DNA of 64,000 nucleotides. Origin: JBBQXY01 sp051004815 (GTDB lineage: Bacteria; Chloroflexota; Ktedonobacteria; Ktedonobacterales; Ktedonobacteraceae). The notes beneath the pieces were generated by a model. It made no database searches, had not been told where the DNA came from, and worked only from the letters and a program-made list of their open reading frames with translations. The stretch covers positions 1-64,000 of the forward strand of contig JBPCJY010000236.1 of the NCBI GenBank assembly GCA_051004815.1, given 5' to 3'. Below, piece after piece: positions 51,609 through 60,575 of the stretch. Numbering within the stretch: position 1 is the first letter of the stretch; every line of letters starts with the position of its first letter. The translations under genes and the position numbers were made by a program.

Positions 51609-54600
51609 TAGACCATATTAACCGCATGCTGGACTCGACGGAGTTTGCACGGTTCGCGGTGGGGTATTTCTTTTTATCGGGGTTGGAAAGTATTGCTGAA
51701 CGGTTGGAGAATGTGAAGGAGTTGCGGCTGCTGATCGGCAATACGACGAATCGCGAGACGTTGGAGCAACTGGCGGAGGGCTATCATCGCCTGGAATTGG
51801 TGCAGGACGCGCTTGAGGCACAAACGTATCCCAAACGCAGCGCAATGGCTCACATGGCAAATGAGACAGCGAACAATATCCGTTTCTCGATTGAGCAGAT
51901 GGATCAGACCGATCAGGGCGAGGTGCTGGTTAAGACGCTCGCCAGCATGATCGCGGAGAAACGGCTCAAGGTGCGTGTCTACACGAAGGGTCGCTTGCAT
52001 GCCAAAGCCTACATCTTCGATTACTCCAACGCGCTTTTTGACTGGCGCGGCAAACCTGTGGAGCGACACGAAAAGGGCATCGCCGTCGTGGGATCATCCA
52101 ACCTGACACTCTCAGGAGTGAGCCATAACACGGAATTGAATGTGGTGGTGCAGGGCAACGACAATCACGCGGAACTGGTGCAGTGGTTTGATGACCTATG
52201 GAACGAGGCAACAGATTTTGACGAGTCCTTGATGCGCGAAATGCAGCAGTCATGGGCAGTGACACTGGCAAGTCCCTATGATGTCTATATGAAAACGCTG
52301 TATACACTGGTGAAAGATCGCTTGGAGGGAGAAGATACCAAAGATATTCTATGGGACGATGAAATCACACAACGCCTGGCCGATTTTCAAAAAGTAGCGG
52401 TGCGCCAGGCGGTGCAGATCATTCGTGACTTTGGCGGAGCCTTTGTCTCAGACGTGGTCGGCCTGGGAAAAAGCTATATCGGAGCGGCTATCGTCAAACA
52501 TTTTGAGCGTACCGACCATGCCCGGCCATTGATCATTTGTCCCGCGCCACTGGTGGAGATGTGGGAACGGGCCAATGAGGTCTATCAACTCAATGCACGC
52601 GTCCTCTCTATGGGCTATCTTCGTGGCAATGACGATGGCAGCTTCACCTATCTCTTGAAAGACCCGAAATATCGTGATCGTGATTTCGTGCTGATCGACG
52701 AGAGCCATAACTTACGCAACTCTGATACACAGCGTTATAAAGTGGTGCAAGCCTTTCTGGCTACTGGCCGACAGTGCTGTTTCCTGACGGCGACACCACG
52801 CAATAAGAGCGCGTGGGATGTGTATTACCAGATCAAACTCTTTCATCAGGACGATAAAACAGATCTCCCCATAGACCCACCCATTCTGAAAGACTTTTTC
52901 CGCCTGATTGAAAAAGGTGAGCGCAAACTGCCCGACCTGTTAGCCAATATCTTGATTCGGCGCACACGTAACCATATCTTGCGCTGGTATGGCTATGATG
53001 CCGAGACGCATCAACCGCTTGACCCGGCACAGTTTCGCGAATATTTAGAGGGGCATAGACGCGCCTATGTGCTGGTCGGGGGCAGACATCAATTTTTCCC
53101 CAAACGCATTTTGGAGACCATCGAGTATAGTATCGAAGATACCTATCGCGGCCTCTACCAGGACTTGCGCACCTTCATTGGGAAACCGCGCAAGGGACAA
53201 GCGGCGCAAGTGGCGGAAGACGAACTGACCTTTGCTCGCTATGGACTCTGGCAGTATGTCATGAAAAGTAAGCAAAAGCAGGAGCCGTATGTGACGATGC
53301 AGAGAGCAGGGACGAACTTACGCGGCCTGATACGGGTACTGCTCTTCAAACGCTTTGAGTCCAGTGTCTACGCGTTCCAAGAAACGGTGCGCCGTCTCTT
53401 ACGAGTGCATAAACTGTTCCTGGTCGCCCTGTCACAGGGGTTTGTGCCGGCGGGTGAAGAGGCACAAACGATCCTCTACGAGTCGGATTACGCGGAAGAG
53501 ACGGTGTTGATGGACGCGCTACAGGGTGTTTCGGGACGCTACAAGACGGCTGACTTTGATCTCGCTCGCCTGAAAAAACATATCGAGCACGATATCCGTT
53601 TATTGGAAAAGATACTGACATTGGTTGAACCAATCTCTCCTGAGCAGGACGCGAAACTACAAACGCTCAAACGACGCCTGGCTCAGGCACCATTGAACGA
53701 GGGGAAACGGCTGATCTTCACGCAGTACGCGGATACCGCCCGCTACCTGTACGAGAACCTCAATCCTGATGGGAAACGCAGCGATATCGAGGTGATCTAT
53801 AGCGGAGATAAAAGCAAGGCGCGCGTAGTAGGAAGGTTCGCGCCAAAGGCGAATCCTGAGTATGAGTTTGCAACGGGTGAAGGCGAGATACAGACGCTGG
53901 TAGCAACCGATGTGCTGGCGGAAGGTCTCAATATGCAGGACTGTAATATGATTATTAACTATGACCTGCACTGGAATCCGGTACGGCTCATTCAACGCTT
54001 TGGCCGTATTGACCGCATCGGCAGCGAACATGCTGTCGTCTATGGTTTCAACTTCTTACCGGAAACGGGCATAGAGAAAAATCTGGGCTTGCGCCAAAAG
54101 CTGCATAATCGCATCCAGGAGATACACAATACCATTGGTGAAGATTCGGTCATTCTTGACCGTACCGAGCAACTCAACGAAGAGGCGATGTACGCGATCT
54201 ATGAGAAGCAAGGCAACCAGTTAAGCCTCTTCGAGGAAGAGGATGAAACATTCCTGGACCTTAACGAGGCCGAAGAGATTATGCGCCAGTTGCGCAAAGA
54301 GAACCCAACGGAATACGAGCGCATCGCCAATCTACGCGATGGTATTCGTGCTGTGAGACCAGCCAACCCGTCAAACATATCAAGCCAACCGGGCCTGTAT
54401 GTCTTCTGCCAGGCGGGACGTTATCAACAACTCTTTTTACTGGATGAGCAGGGTAATATTGTGTCGCGGGATATGCCTCGTATCTTAGGCATGCTCAAAG
54501 CTTCACCAGATAACGAAAGCGGTTCATTGCCAAATGGCTATAACGGGTCGGTAATGCGGATAAAACGGCGTTTTATAGAAGAGGTCAAACACCGACAGGC

Positions 54601-54922
54601 GGAACGTGAACACACGCTATCGCTGACGCAGAGTCAACGCTACGTGTTGCGCGAGATGCGTGAACTCTTTGCGTTGGCAGCAGACGATGACGAGAAAGCA
54701 CAGATTACCCTGCTGGAGAAAGCCTTTCGCGGCCCGATCACCACCGCCATCAACCGGGAACTAAATCTCTTGCGTAAGAACAGCGTGAGACAGCGTGATT
54801 TACTGAAAAGTTTAGGGCATATTTACTTCCAGCACAATATGCCCGATTGGGTAGAGAACCGCAATCGTCGTATGGGCGAAGACGAAAGCCCTAAAATCAT
54901 TTGTAGTGAGGGTTTTCTATAA
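51566..54922 (+). CDS. PLD-nuclease/SNF2-type helicase fusion (defence-associated)
   Basis: A 1118-residue protein. Residues about 20-230 form a phospholipase D-like nuclease domain with an HKD motif ('HAKAYIFD', His145, Lys147, Asp152) and 'VVGSSNLTLSG'. The SF2 helicase core follows: motif I 'VVGLGKSYIGAAI' (about 296-308), motif II 'LIDESHNLRN' (Asp378), motif III 'LTATPRNKS', and motif VI 'IQRFGRIDRIG' (about 810). The C-terminus is helical. The architecture resembles DrmD/HepA-type helicases of DISARM-like systems with a nuclease domain attached. It is probably the restriction effector acting on DNA not modified by the upstream methyltransferase. Confidence 0.88.
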   Translation: MPTHDIIDNRREKLVDHINRMLDSTEFARFAVGYFFLSGLESIAERLENVKELRLLIGNTTNRETLEQLAEGYHRLELVQDALEAQTYPKRSAMAHMANETANNIRFSIEQMDQTDQGEVLVKTLASMIAEKRLKVRVYTKGRLHAKAYIFDYSNALFDWRGKPVERHEKGIAVVGSSNLTLSGVSHNTELNVVVQGNDNHAELVQWFDDLWNEATDFDESLMREMQQSWAVTLASPYDVYMKTLYTLVKDRLEGEDTKDILWDDEITQRLADFQKVAVRQAVQIIRDFGGAFVSDVVGLGKSYIGAAIVKHFERTDHARPLIICPAPLVEMWERANEVYQLNARVLSMGYLRGNDDGSFTYLLKDPKYRDRDFVLIDESHNLRNSDTQRYKVVQAFLATGRQCCFLTATPRNKSAWDVYYQIKLFHQDDKTDLPIDPPILKDFFRLIEKGERKLPDLLANILIRRTRNHILRWYGYDAETHQPLDPAQFREYLEGHRRAYVLVGGRHQFFPKRILETIEYSIEDTYRGLYQDLRTFIGKPRKGQAAQVAEDELTFARYGLWQYVMKSKQKQEPYVTMQRAGTNLRGLIRVLLFKRFESSVYAFQETVRRLLRVHKLFLVALSQGFVPAGEEAQTILYESDYAEETVLMDALQGVSGRYKTADFDLARLKKHIEHDIRLLEKILTLVEPISPEQDAKLQTLKRRLAQAPLNEGKRLIFTQYADTARYLYENLNPDGKRSDIEVIYSGDKSKARVVGRFAPKANPEYEFATGEGEIQTLVATDVLAEGLNMQDCNMIINYDLHWNPVRLIQRFGRIDRIGSEHAVVYGFNFLPETGIEKNLGLRQKLHNRIQEIHNTIGEDSVILDRTEQLNEEAMYAIYEKQGNQLSLFEEEDETFLDLNEAEEIMRQLRKENPTEYERIANLRDGIRAVRPANPSNISSQPGLYVFCQAGRYQQLFLLDEQGNIVSRDMPRILGMLKASPDNESGSLPNGYNGSVMRIKRRFIEEVKHRQAEREHTLSLTQSQRYVLREMRELFALAADDDEKAQITLLEKAFRGPITTAINRELNLLRKNSVRQRDLLKSLGHIYFQHNMPDWVENRNRRMGEDESPKIICSEGFL

Positions 54923-54934
54923 TCCTGCCCTCCA

Positions 54935-56701
54935 TCAACTCCCCAGTGTCCCCGGCCCTACATTCCAATAGCCGCCAGCACCAACATTGGCACTGCAATG
55001 TCCGCTGGAGTCCAGGCTACAATATTGGCCTTGCAAGGAAGAGTTGGATTGCACAAAGCCCCAGAAGTAGAGCGGCGCACCACCGTGATAGCCTCTCACC
55101 GTAAATTGAATATATTTGTTCGTGCCAACACTTCCGCTAAAGGGACCATTGCCTTGTAGCGGGGCATCAACTGTGAAGGTGCCACTAATGCTTCCCTTGC
55201 TCTGTTTGACGGAAGAAAGGTACATGTTCGTAGTAATATTTGGCGATGGCGTGGTATCTACTATCGTGCCATTATATACCCCTGCTAATCTGGGATAGGG
55301 ATTGGGTACAGGCGTCGGAGTGGGACGTGGAGTTGGTACAGGCGTTGGAGTCGGTACAATAGGCTGCGTAGCAATAGGAGTGGGATACGGATGGCTGGCA
55401 ACGGGTGTTGTGGGAGGAAAAGAAGACACAATTGATGTGGGTGTAGGTACATTTTTGCCAGAAATACCTGTAGGTACCACAGTGGGTTCCAATGTCTGGA
55501 TAACAGTAACAGTGGTAACGGGTGTCGCTTGTGAACCGAGCGTAGGGGTAGTATACGGGATAATTGCCTTTCCGGGATGCTCAGTAAAAGCCCAGAAACC
55601 TACCACACTGCCGAGACATACGACAAGCGCAAGGAGAACGAGGAGGATAGATAGTTTCTTCCGTCCCTTACGTATTGGGACACTGGATAGCGGGTCTGTT
55701 GACAACTCCGCGACGAGTGGCAAGGGCGTCACAGGCCGCTTTTTAGTGGTCTCAACGGTCGGTGGTGTTTCGCCCACTATACTGTGAGCAAGCGCAGCAC
55801 TTTGTACAAGAGAACCTGGCGCAAGTGCAGGAACCTCTAACGATGTCGCGTTCGTGTCAAGCTCATGCCAGAATTGCTCAATACTGGGGAAACGATCACT
55901 TTGATGGAGGGACATTGCCCGTTGCACTGCCTGGGCCACCCGATGCGATATAGTTGGCACAAGCTCATCAAGCGGCACCAGGGGATCGCGACCCCTCGCG
56001 CCAAGCATTGTCATACGATGCAATGCATCAGGCGGAATCTGACCCGACAACAAAGTATAGATGGTTGCTCCCAGGCCGTAGATATCGGTAAGCGGACTGG
56101 TACCATGGCCGTACTGTTCGGGTGCGCCGTAGCCTGGGGAGCAGCGACGAACGGCAGTCGTGGTCGAGTCGGGATCAAATTCCTTGGCGATATCAAAATC
56201 GACCAGCACAGCCTCTTGAGGGGCGGGTACAATGATATTGGAGGGTTTGATATCGCGGTGAATAATGGGCGGTTGCTGGCTATGGAGATAACTGATGGCA
56301 TCAATTACAGGCTCCATAAGAATCAATACCTGTGAGAGCGAAAAACGCATTGCTGGCTGTTGTTTACGCAGCACTTCCAGGTTTGGCCCATCTATAAAGT
56401 CCATCAGCATATACGCTCGCTCATGAACTTCATCTTCAAAGATGCGATAAATGCGAGGGAGGGCGCGATGATCTAGCTGCTTGAGGAGGTCGCCCTCAAA
56501 ATGAAAATGGTTTCTTTCTTTGCGCGTGCGGTTTTTCCCCTTCGGCTCGATGACCTCTTTGAGCGCATAGAGATTGCCCTTGACACGTTGATCTCGCACG
56601 CGATAGACCGCACCAAATCCCCCCTGACCTAACAACTTTTCGATAACATAGCGGTCTCGTAAAACGCTTCCCACCGGAAGATGTATTTGTACCTCTTGCA
56701 A
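54935..56701 (-). CDS. Membrane Ser/Thr protein kinase with extracellular beta domain
   Basis: A 588-residue Hanks-type kinase. The Gly loop is 'LLGQGGFGAVYRVRD', the catalytic loop is 'IIHRDIKPSNIIV', the DFG motif is present as DFD ('VLVDFDIAKEFDPDS'), and 'CSPGYGAPEQYG' and 'TDIYGLGATIY' follow. Single membrane helix near residue 355-375 ('LSILLVLLALVVCLGSVVGF'), a Pro/Thr-rich stalk ('PTPTPVPTPRPTPTPVPNPY'), and a C-terminal domain of about 110 residues with 'GQYCSLDSSGHCS'. Initiation is probably at a TTG (56699-56701) behind GGGG. The DFD variant in place of DFG is notable. It is a paralogue of the gene at 57266-58912. Confidence 0.9.
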   Translation of the reverse strand: MQEVQIHLPVGSVLRDRYVIEKLLGQGGFGAVYRVRDQRVKGNLYALKEVIEPKGKNRTRKERNHFHFEGDLLKQLDHRALPRIYRIFEDEVHERAYMLMDFIDGPNLEVLRKQQPAMRFSLSQVLILMEPVIDAISYLHSQQPPIIHRDIKPSNIIVPAPQEAVLVDFDIAKEFDPDSTTTAVRRCSPGYGAPEQYGHGTSPLTDIYGLGATIYTLLSGQIPPDALHRMTMLGARGRDPLVPLDELVPTISHRVAQAVQRAMSLHQSDRFPSIEQFWHELDTNATSLEVPALAPGSLVQSAALAHSIVGETPPTVETTKKRPVTPLPLVAELSTDPLSSVPIRKGRKKLSILLVLLALVVCLGSVVGFWAFTEHPGKAIIPYTTPTLGSQATPVTTVTVIQTLEPTVVPTGISGKNVPTPTSIVSSFPPTTPVASHPYPTPIATQPIVPTPTPVPTPRPTPTPVPNPYPRLAGVYNGTIVDTTPSPNITTNMYLSSVKQSKGSISGTFTVDAPLQGNGPFSGSVGTNKYIQFTVRGYHGGAPLYFWGFVQSNSSLQGQYCSLDSSGHCSANVGAGGYWNVGPGTLGS

Positions 56702-56927
56702 CCCATGACCCCTTACTCAATCAATCTGATGCTCCCCAGTTATGTATAATTAAACGTGGAAAATTGCATCTTTCGTAACTCTTGCGCTTCGTTTTTTTTG
56801 ACTTCTCGCTGCCTATGGCAGTTATCAGGAAATAGATAAGGTGTATAGTACAAAGAAGCCATTAGAGAATTTTGCTGCCTGGCAGCGTTCAACTACAAAT
56901 GAGAAAACCTAGAACAGGAGAAACGCA

Positions 56928-57179
56928 ATGGTAGCTATGGTCATCATTGGTTGCGGTTTGGCTGTGATCATTGGTGCAGTTGTATGGTTGCTTAGGCAGG
57001 GAAAAGGCAGTCCCCGGTCACGGGTCCCTCTCTGGGGTTATGGTCCGCGTGGACCATATAGCAACTGGTACCGTGACCCGAGGAGCATAGGGGAGAGAGT
57101 AGACAGGTCAATTGAAGAGGACCAGCGTCGCTCTGCTCAACAGCATTTCTCTTCTCGTCGAAAGAGACGGACAAAGTAA
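56928..57179 (+). CDS. Small single-pass membrane protein
   Basis: An 83-residue protein with CAGGAG ahead of the ATG. One N-terminal helix ('VIIGCGLAVIIGAVVWLL') is followed by a very basic, Arg/Ser-rich cytoplasmic tail ('GYGPRGPYSNWYRDPRSIGE', 'QHFSSRRKRRTK'). It lies divergently between two paralogous kinase genes. The Ser/Arg tail would be a suitable kinase substrate, but that is only a guess. No family recognised. Confidence 0.6.
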   Translation: MVAMVIIGCGLAVIIGAVVWLLRQGKGSPRSRVPLWGYGPRGPYSNWYRDPRSIGERVDRSIEEDQRRSAQQHFSSRRKRRTK

Positions 57180-57265
57180 CACAACTCTCTTGTTTGTTTT
57201 CAATTCCACGTTTTTTCTGGACCCCTATAAGAGAAAGCGAACTACTCAGTTCCCCTGGCAAGTCT

Positions 57266-58912
57266 TTAGGAGACCTGAATAGTTAACTTGCGCCCAGAAA
57301 CTGCAAACGGTTCGGTGGGTATGAACGAAGAGCCAGAACCAGAGGATGAGACACCAACGCTCCAGGTTCCCTGTCCACCTGCGCTGGCGTTGCAATGTTC
57401 CGTGGCATCTATACTGCAATATTGGCCACCCATGCTCCCGTCCGACTGCACATAACCAGTAAAGAGGAGTGGTGCATGGCCGTTATAGCCTCGCACCACA
57501 AACTGGATGTAGTTATTAGTCTGGACGAAGCCGCTAGTAAGGGGGCCGCTACCCTGGAGCGGCGGGTTAATCGTGACAGAGCCACCAATATTACCCTGGC
57601 TCTGTGTTAAGGAAACCGACATATTGGCATTAATACCAGCATTCGTATTATGAGCGGAGCCATAATGTGTACCGGCTACGCTGGGGTAGACGACTGGAAC
57701 AGGTGTTGGCGTCGCAGCTGCTGTTGGTTTTGGCGTTGGCGTAAGTTTTGGTGTAGCCGTTGGTTTTGGCGTAGCCGTGGCCTGATGATGAACAACGGCG
57801 GTTGGTGCGGTTGGTGTAGCCGATGGCGCAGGATGGGAACCAAAGAGTACAGGCCAAAAAGCCGCAACTAAGCCTGAACCAAGCGCGAGTACGATCAATA
57901 GCAGTAAGAGTGGCACCCAGCGGCGTTTTTTCCTTTGCAATTGGGTAGTTTGATTTTCAGGTGCGCTGAGAGCCACGTTTTGTGCCACAGCGGGTACGGG
58001 AGTCAGTGGGTATTGTATTGGTGCTAACGGTGGAGGGGTCATTCGAGCCGAGGGACTCGCGTCTTGCTGAGGGTAAGCGGTCAAGGCTTGCCAGAACTGT
58101 CCAGCCGTTTGGAAACGCTCAGTACTGTTAATGGACATAGCCTGTTGAATAGCAGCCCAAATAAGCAAGGGGATGTCTGGCACAAGCTGATTGATCGGCT
58201 CTAAAGGATCGTTATGTTTGCTGCCCAGTTGCGTCATGCGGTAAAAAGCATCTTCGGGTACAGTGCCGGTCAACAACGTATACAATGTCGCACCTAACCC
58301 ATAAATATCGGTCTGCGTGTTGGTGCCTTTACTATATTGCTCAGGTGCACCATAGCCGGGCGAGCACCGGCGCACCGCCGTCGTGGTCGAATCAGGATCG
58401 AACTCCTTGGCAATACCAAAATCGACGAGGACAGCCGCATCTTCTGAATCCGGCACAATAATGTTCGACGGCTTGATATCGCGATGAATAATAGGTGGTG
58501 TCTGATCGTGCAAGTACGCGACCGCATTCATTATCGGGGCCATAATCTCTAAAGCTCGCGCCAATGGGAAACGCTTATCTGGTTGCTTCTGGCGCAATAT
58601 CTCCAGATTCGGTCCCTGGATATAGTCCATGAGCATGTAGGCACGGCTATTTTTGTCATCCTGGAAGACGCGATAGACGCGCGGCAACGATGGATGATCC
58701 AGCCGTTTCAGCACTTCGCACTCAAATGCAAAACGGGCGCGTTCCTGTTTGCTGCTATCAACAATCTCCTTGAGGGCAAAGAGGTTGCCTTTGACGCGCT
58801 GATCTCGCACGAGATAGACCGCACCAAAGCCGCCCTTTCCAAGCAGTCCCTCTACAATGTAGCGGTCGCCTACTTTTGTCCCCACAGGGAGCGTCAATTG
58901 TACTTCTTGCAC
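57266..58912 (-). CDS. Membrane Ser/Thr protein kinase, paralogue
   Basis: A 548-residue Hanks-type kinase, started at a GTG at 58910-58912 with GAGG six bases upstream; a TTG at 58924 is an alternative. It has the same layout as the kinase at 54935-56701: 'LLGKGGFGAVYLVRD', 'IIHRDIKPSNIIV', 'VLVDFGIAKEFDPDS' (DFG intact), 'CSPGYGAPEQYS', one membrane helix ('WVPLLLLLIVLALGSGLVAA'), a Pro/Thr/Ala/Lys-rich stalk, and a C-terminal beta-rich domain with 'GQYCSIDATEHCNAS'. The stalk codons are strongly repetitive. It probably phosphorylates cytosolic targets in response to an extracellular cue. Confidence 0.9.
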   Translation of the reverse strand: MQEVQLTLPVGTKVGDRYIVEGLLGKGGFGAVYLVRDQRVKGNLFALKEIVDSSKQERARFAFECEVLKRLDHPSLPRVYRVFQDDKNSRAYMLMDYIQGPNLEILRQKQPDKRFPLARALEIMAPIMNAVAYLHDQTPPIIHRDIKPSNIIVPDSEDAAVLVDFGIAKEFDPDSTTTAVRRCSPGYGAPEQYSKGTNTQTDIYGLGATLYTLLTGTVPEDAFYRMTQLGSKHNDPLEPINQLVPDIPLLIWAAIQQAMSINSTERFQTAGQFWQALTAYPQQDASPSARMTPPPLAPIQYPLTPVPAVAQNVALSAPENQTTQLQRKKRRWVPLLLLLIVLALGSGLVAAFWPVLFGSHPAPSATPTAPTAVVHHQATATPKPTATPKLTPTPKPTAAATPTPVPVVYPSVAGTHYGSAHNTNAGINANMSVSLTQSQGNIGGSVTINPPLQGSGPLTSGFVQTNNYIQFVVRGYNGHAPLLFTGYVQSDGSMGGQYCSIDATEHCNASAGGQGTWSVGVSSSGSGSSFIPTEPFAVSGRKLTIQVS

Positions 58913-59153
58913 ATTACACCTCAAGGTAGCTGTTAAAACCGATTTTCATTATATATAAAAATAATTTGTAGTAGCAAGCTCATTCATGGCAGAATCGCAG
59001 ACAAGGTCATAGTATTACACGAGTGGACAGCAGAGTTGGATACAAAACTCACGCATACGCAAAGGCATCATTTCTATACACAGCAGAAGTCTCACAAGAT
59101 TCTAAATACCTTAGCACCACATTAAAGAACTTCGTCGTAGGACAGGCTCCGCT

Positions 59154-60536
59154 TTATTGCTGTAGCTTATCGGCGACCCAGCGCACACCCTCAACCAGGG
59201 TGGGATAAGGCATGATGGTATTGGCGAGCTTCTCGGCAGGTAAGCCCTCCTGCATAGCGAGGAGAATGGGAGCAATGAGATCGCCTGCATGCGGAGCAAG
59301 GACGTGGCCACCTAGAATAGAGCCTTTTTCATCGACGAGTAATTTCACAAACCCGTTGGTTTCGCCTTCGCTGATAGCTCGCTCCACATCTTTAAAGTAC
59401 ATGCAGCCCGTTTGGTATGACACACCATCTTTCTTCAACTGCTCCTCTGTCTTACCGACATGAGCCAGCGCGGGATCGGTAAATGTCACCCAGGGGATAA
59501 CCAGGTGCTCGAAGGTTTGTGGCTCCGCGGAGAACGCATTATGTGCGGCGATTTTCCCTTGTTCATAGGCGACATGCGTAAATTGCAAGCCACCGGTCAC
59601 ATCACCAGCAGCCCAGATGTGGGGAACGTTGGTGTGCATGGTGGCATCAACCTCTATACCCTTCTTCGATGTCTTCACACCAGCTTTTTCCAAATGAAGC
59701 GATTCCAGTGCAGGTTGGCGACCAACAGCAAGCAAAATTTCATCAACAACCAATTGTTCTTCCTCATGCTCCCCACAACGTATGCTCAAGCACTTCCCAT
59801 CCTTGTCATGCTGCTGTGTACGCAGTAGCTCAACATTTGTTTCGAGCCGTAAGCCTTCGTCGCGCAGTACAGAACACAACGTATCGGCCACTTCGCGATC
59901 CTCTTTATCCAGGAGGTTCGGGCTGTGTTCCAGGACGGTGATCTCCACGCCAAAGCGATGGAACATCTGGGCAAACTCCATACCAATCGCCCCACCGCCC
60001 ACTATCGCCATACGGCGTGGCAATTGAGGAAGAGAGACCACTTGCACATTGGTGATATACCCAACATCGTTCAAGCCCTCAATAGGTAAAATAACATTCT
60101 TGCCGCCCGTGGCAATGATAATACGTTCGGCGTGTAGCGTTTGACCACCGACAGTCAGTTCATGGGCTGAGACAAAAGCGGCCTCGCCCTGTATGACTTC
60201 AACGCCCTGTTTCGACAGGGCTTCGCTGGCTTCCTCAGAAGTGCCGCCACGGATACGGTTTATCACCTGCTGCGTCCAGGACATGACCTCGTTCCAATTC
60301 GTATTGACCGTGGGGATATGCAAACCAAACTGGCTTGCATGGCGAGAAGTATAGAGGAGTTTGGCAATGTGGATCAGCGTCTTCGTCGGGTCACAGCCGT
60401 AGTTAAGGCAGGTACCACCAATTTTATCCCGCTCCACAAGGGCAACCCGGACACCTTTTTTAGCTGCGTTAGTCGCGGCAGTACTGCCCGCCGCACCCGC
60501 GCCAATCACCAGCAGATCATATGTTTGCGTTGCCAT
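59154..60536 (-). CDS. FAD-dependent pyridine nucleotide-disulfide oxidoreductase
   Basis: A 460-residue class I flavoprotein disulfide reductase of the mercuric reductase/dihydrolipoamide dehydrogenase group. The FAD loop is 'DLLVIGAGAAGSTAATNAAK', the redox pair lies in 'GGTCLNYGCDPTKTLIH' (CxxxxC), the NAD(P) loop is 'MAIVGGGAIGMEFAQMFHRF', and 'HIWAAGDVTGG' and 'VLAPHAGDLIAPI' complete it. The 'YGCDPTK' form is the mercuric reductase-like subgroup without the C-terminal Cys pair for Hg(II). The substrate is unknown. It lies 39 bases after the topoisomerase IB gene. Confidence 0.9.
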   Translation of the reverse strand: MATQTYDLLVIGAGAAGSTAATNAAKKGVRVALVERDKIGGTCLNYGCDPTKTLIHIAKLLYTSRHASQFGLHIPTVNTNWNEVMSWTQQVINRIRGGTSEEASEALSKQGVEVIQGEAAFVSAHELTVGGQTLHAERIIIATGGKNVILPIEGLNDVGYITNVQVVSLPQLPRRMAIVGGGAIGMEFAQMFHRFGVEITVLEHSPNLLDKEDREVADTLCSVLRDEGLRLETNVELLRTQQHDKDGKCLSIRCGEHEEEQLVVDEILLAVGRQPALESLHLEKAGVKTSKKGIEVDATMHTNVPHIWAAGDVTGGLQFTHVAYEQGKIAAHNAFSAEPQTFEHLVIPWVTFTDPALAHVGKTEEQLKKDGVSYQTGCMYFKDVERAISEGETNGFVKLLVDEKGSILGGHVLAPHAGDLIAPILLAMQEGLPAEKLANTIMPYPTLVEGVRWVADKLQQ

Positions 60537-60575
60537 GTGTTCTCTACACTCCTCTTCGTGAAAAATTATGGTTGC

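Noticed and set aside
55300..55400. Repeated GTAGGxGTTGGxGT-like units as a repeat array
   Set aside because: They encode the Pro-Thr stalk of the kinase; the same holds for 57700-57840 in the paralogue.
59154..60536. Mercuric reductase (merA)
   Set aside because: The CxxxxC pair matches the group, but no C-terminal Cys pair, HMA domain or other mer genes are present.
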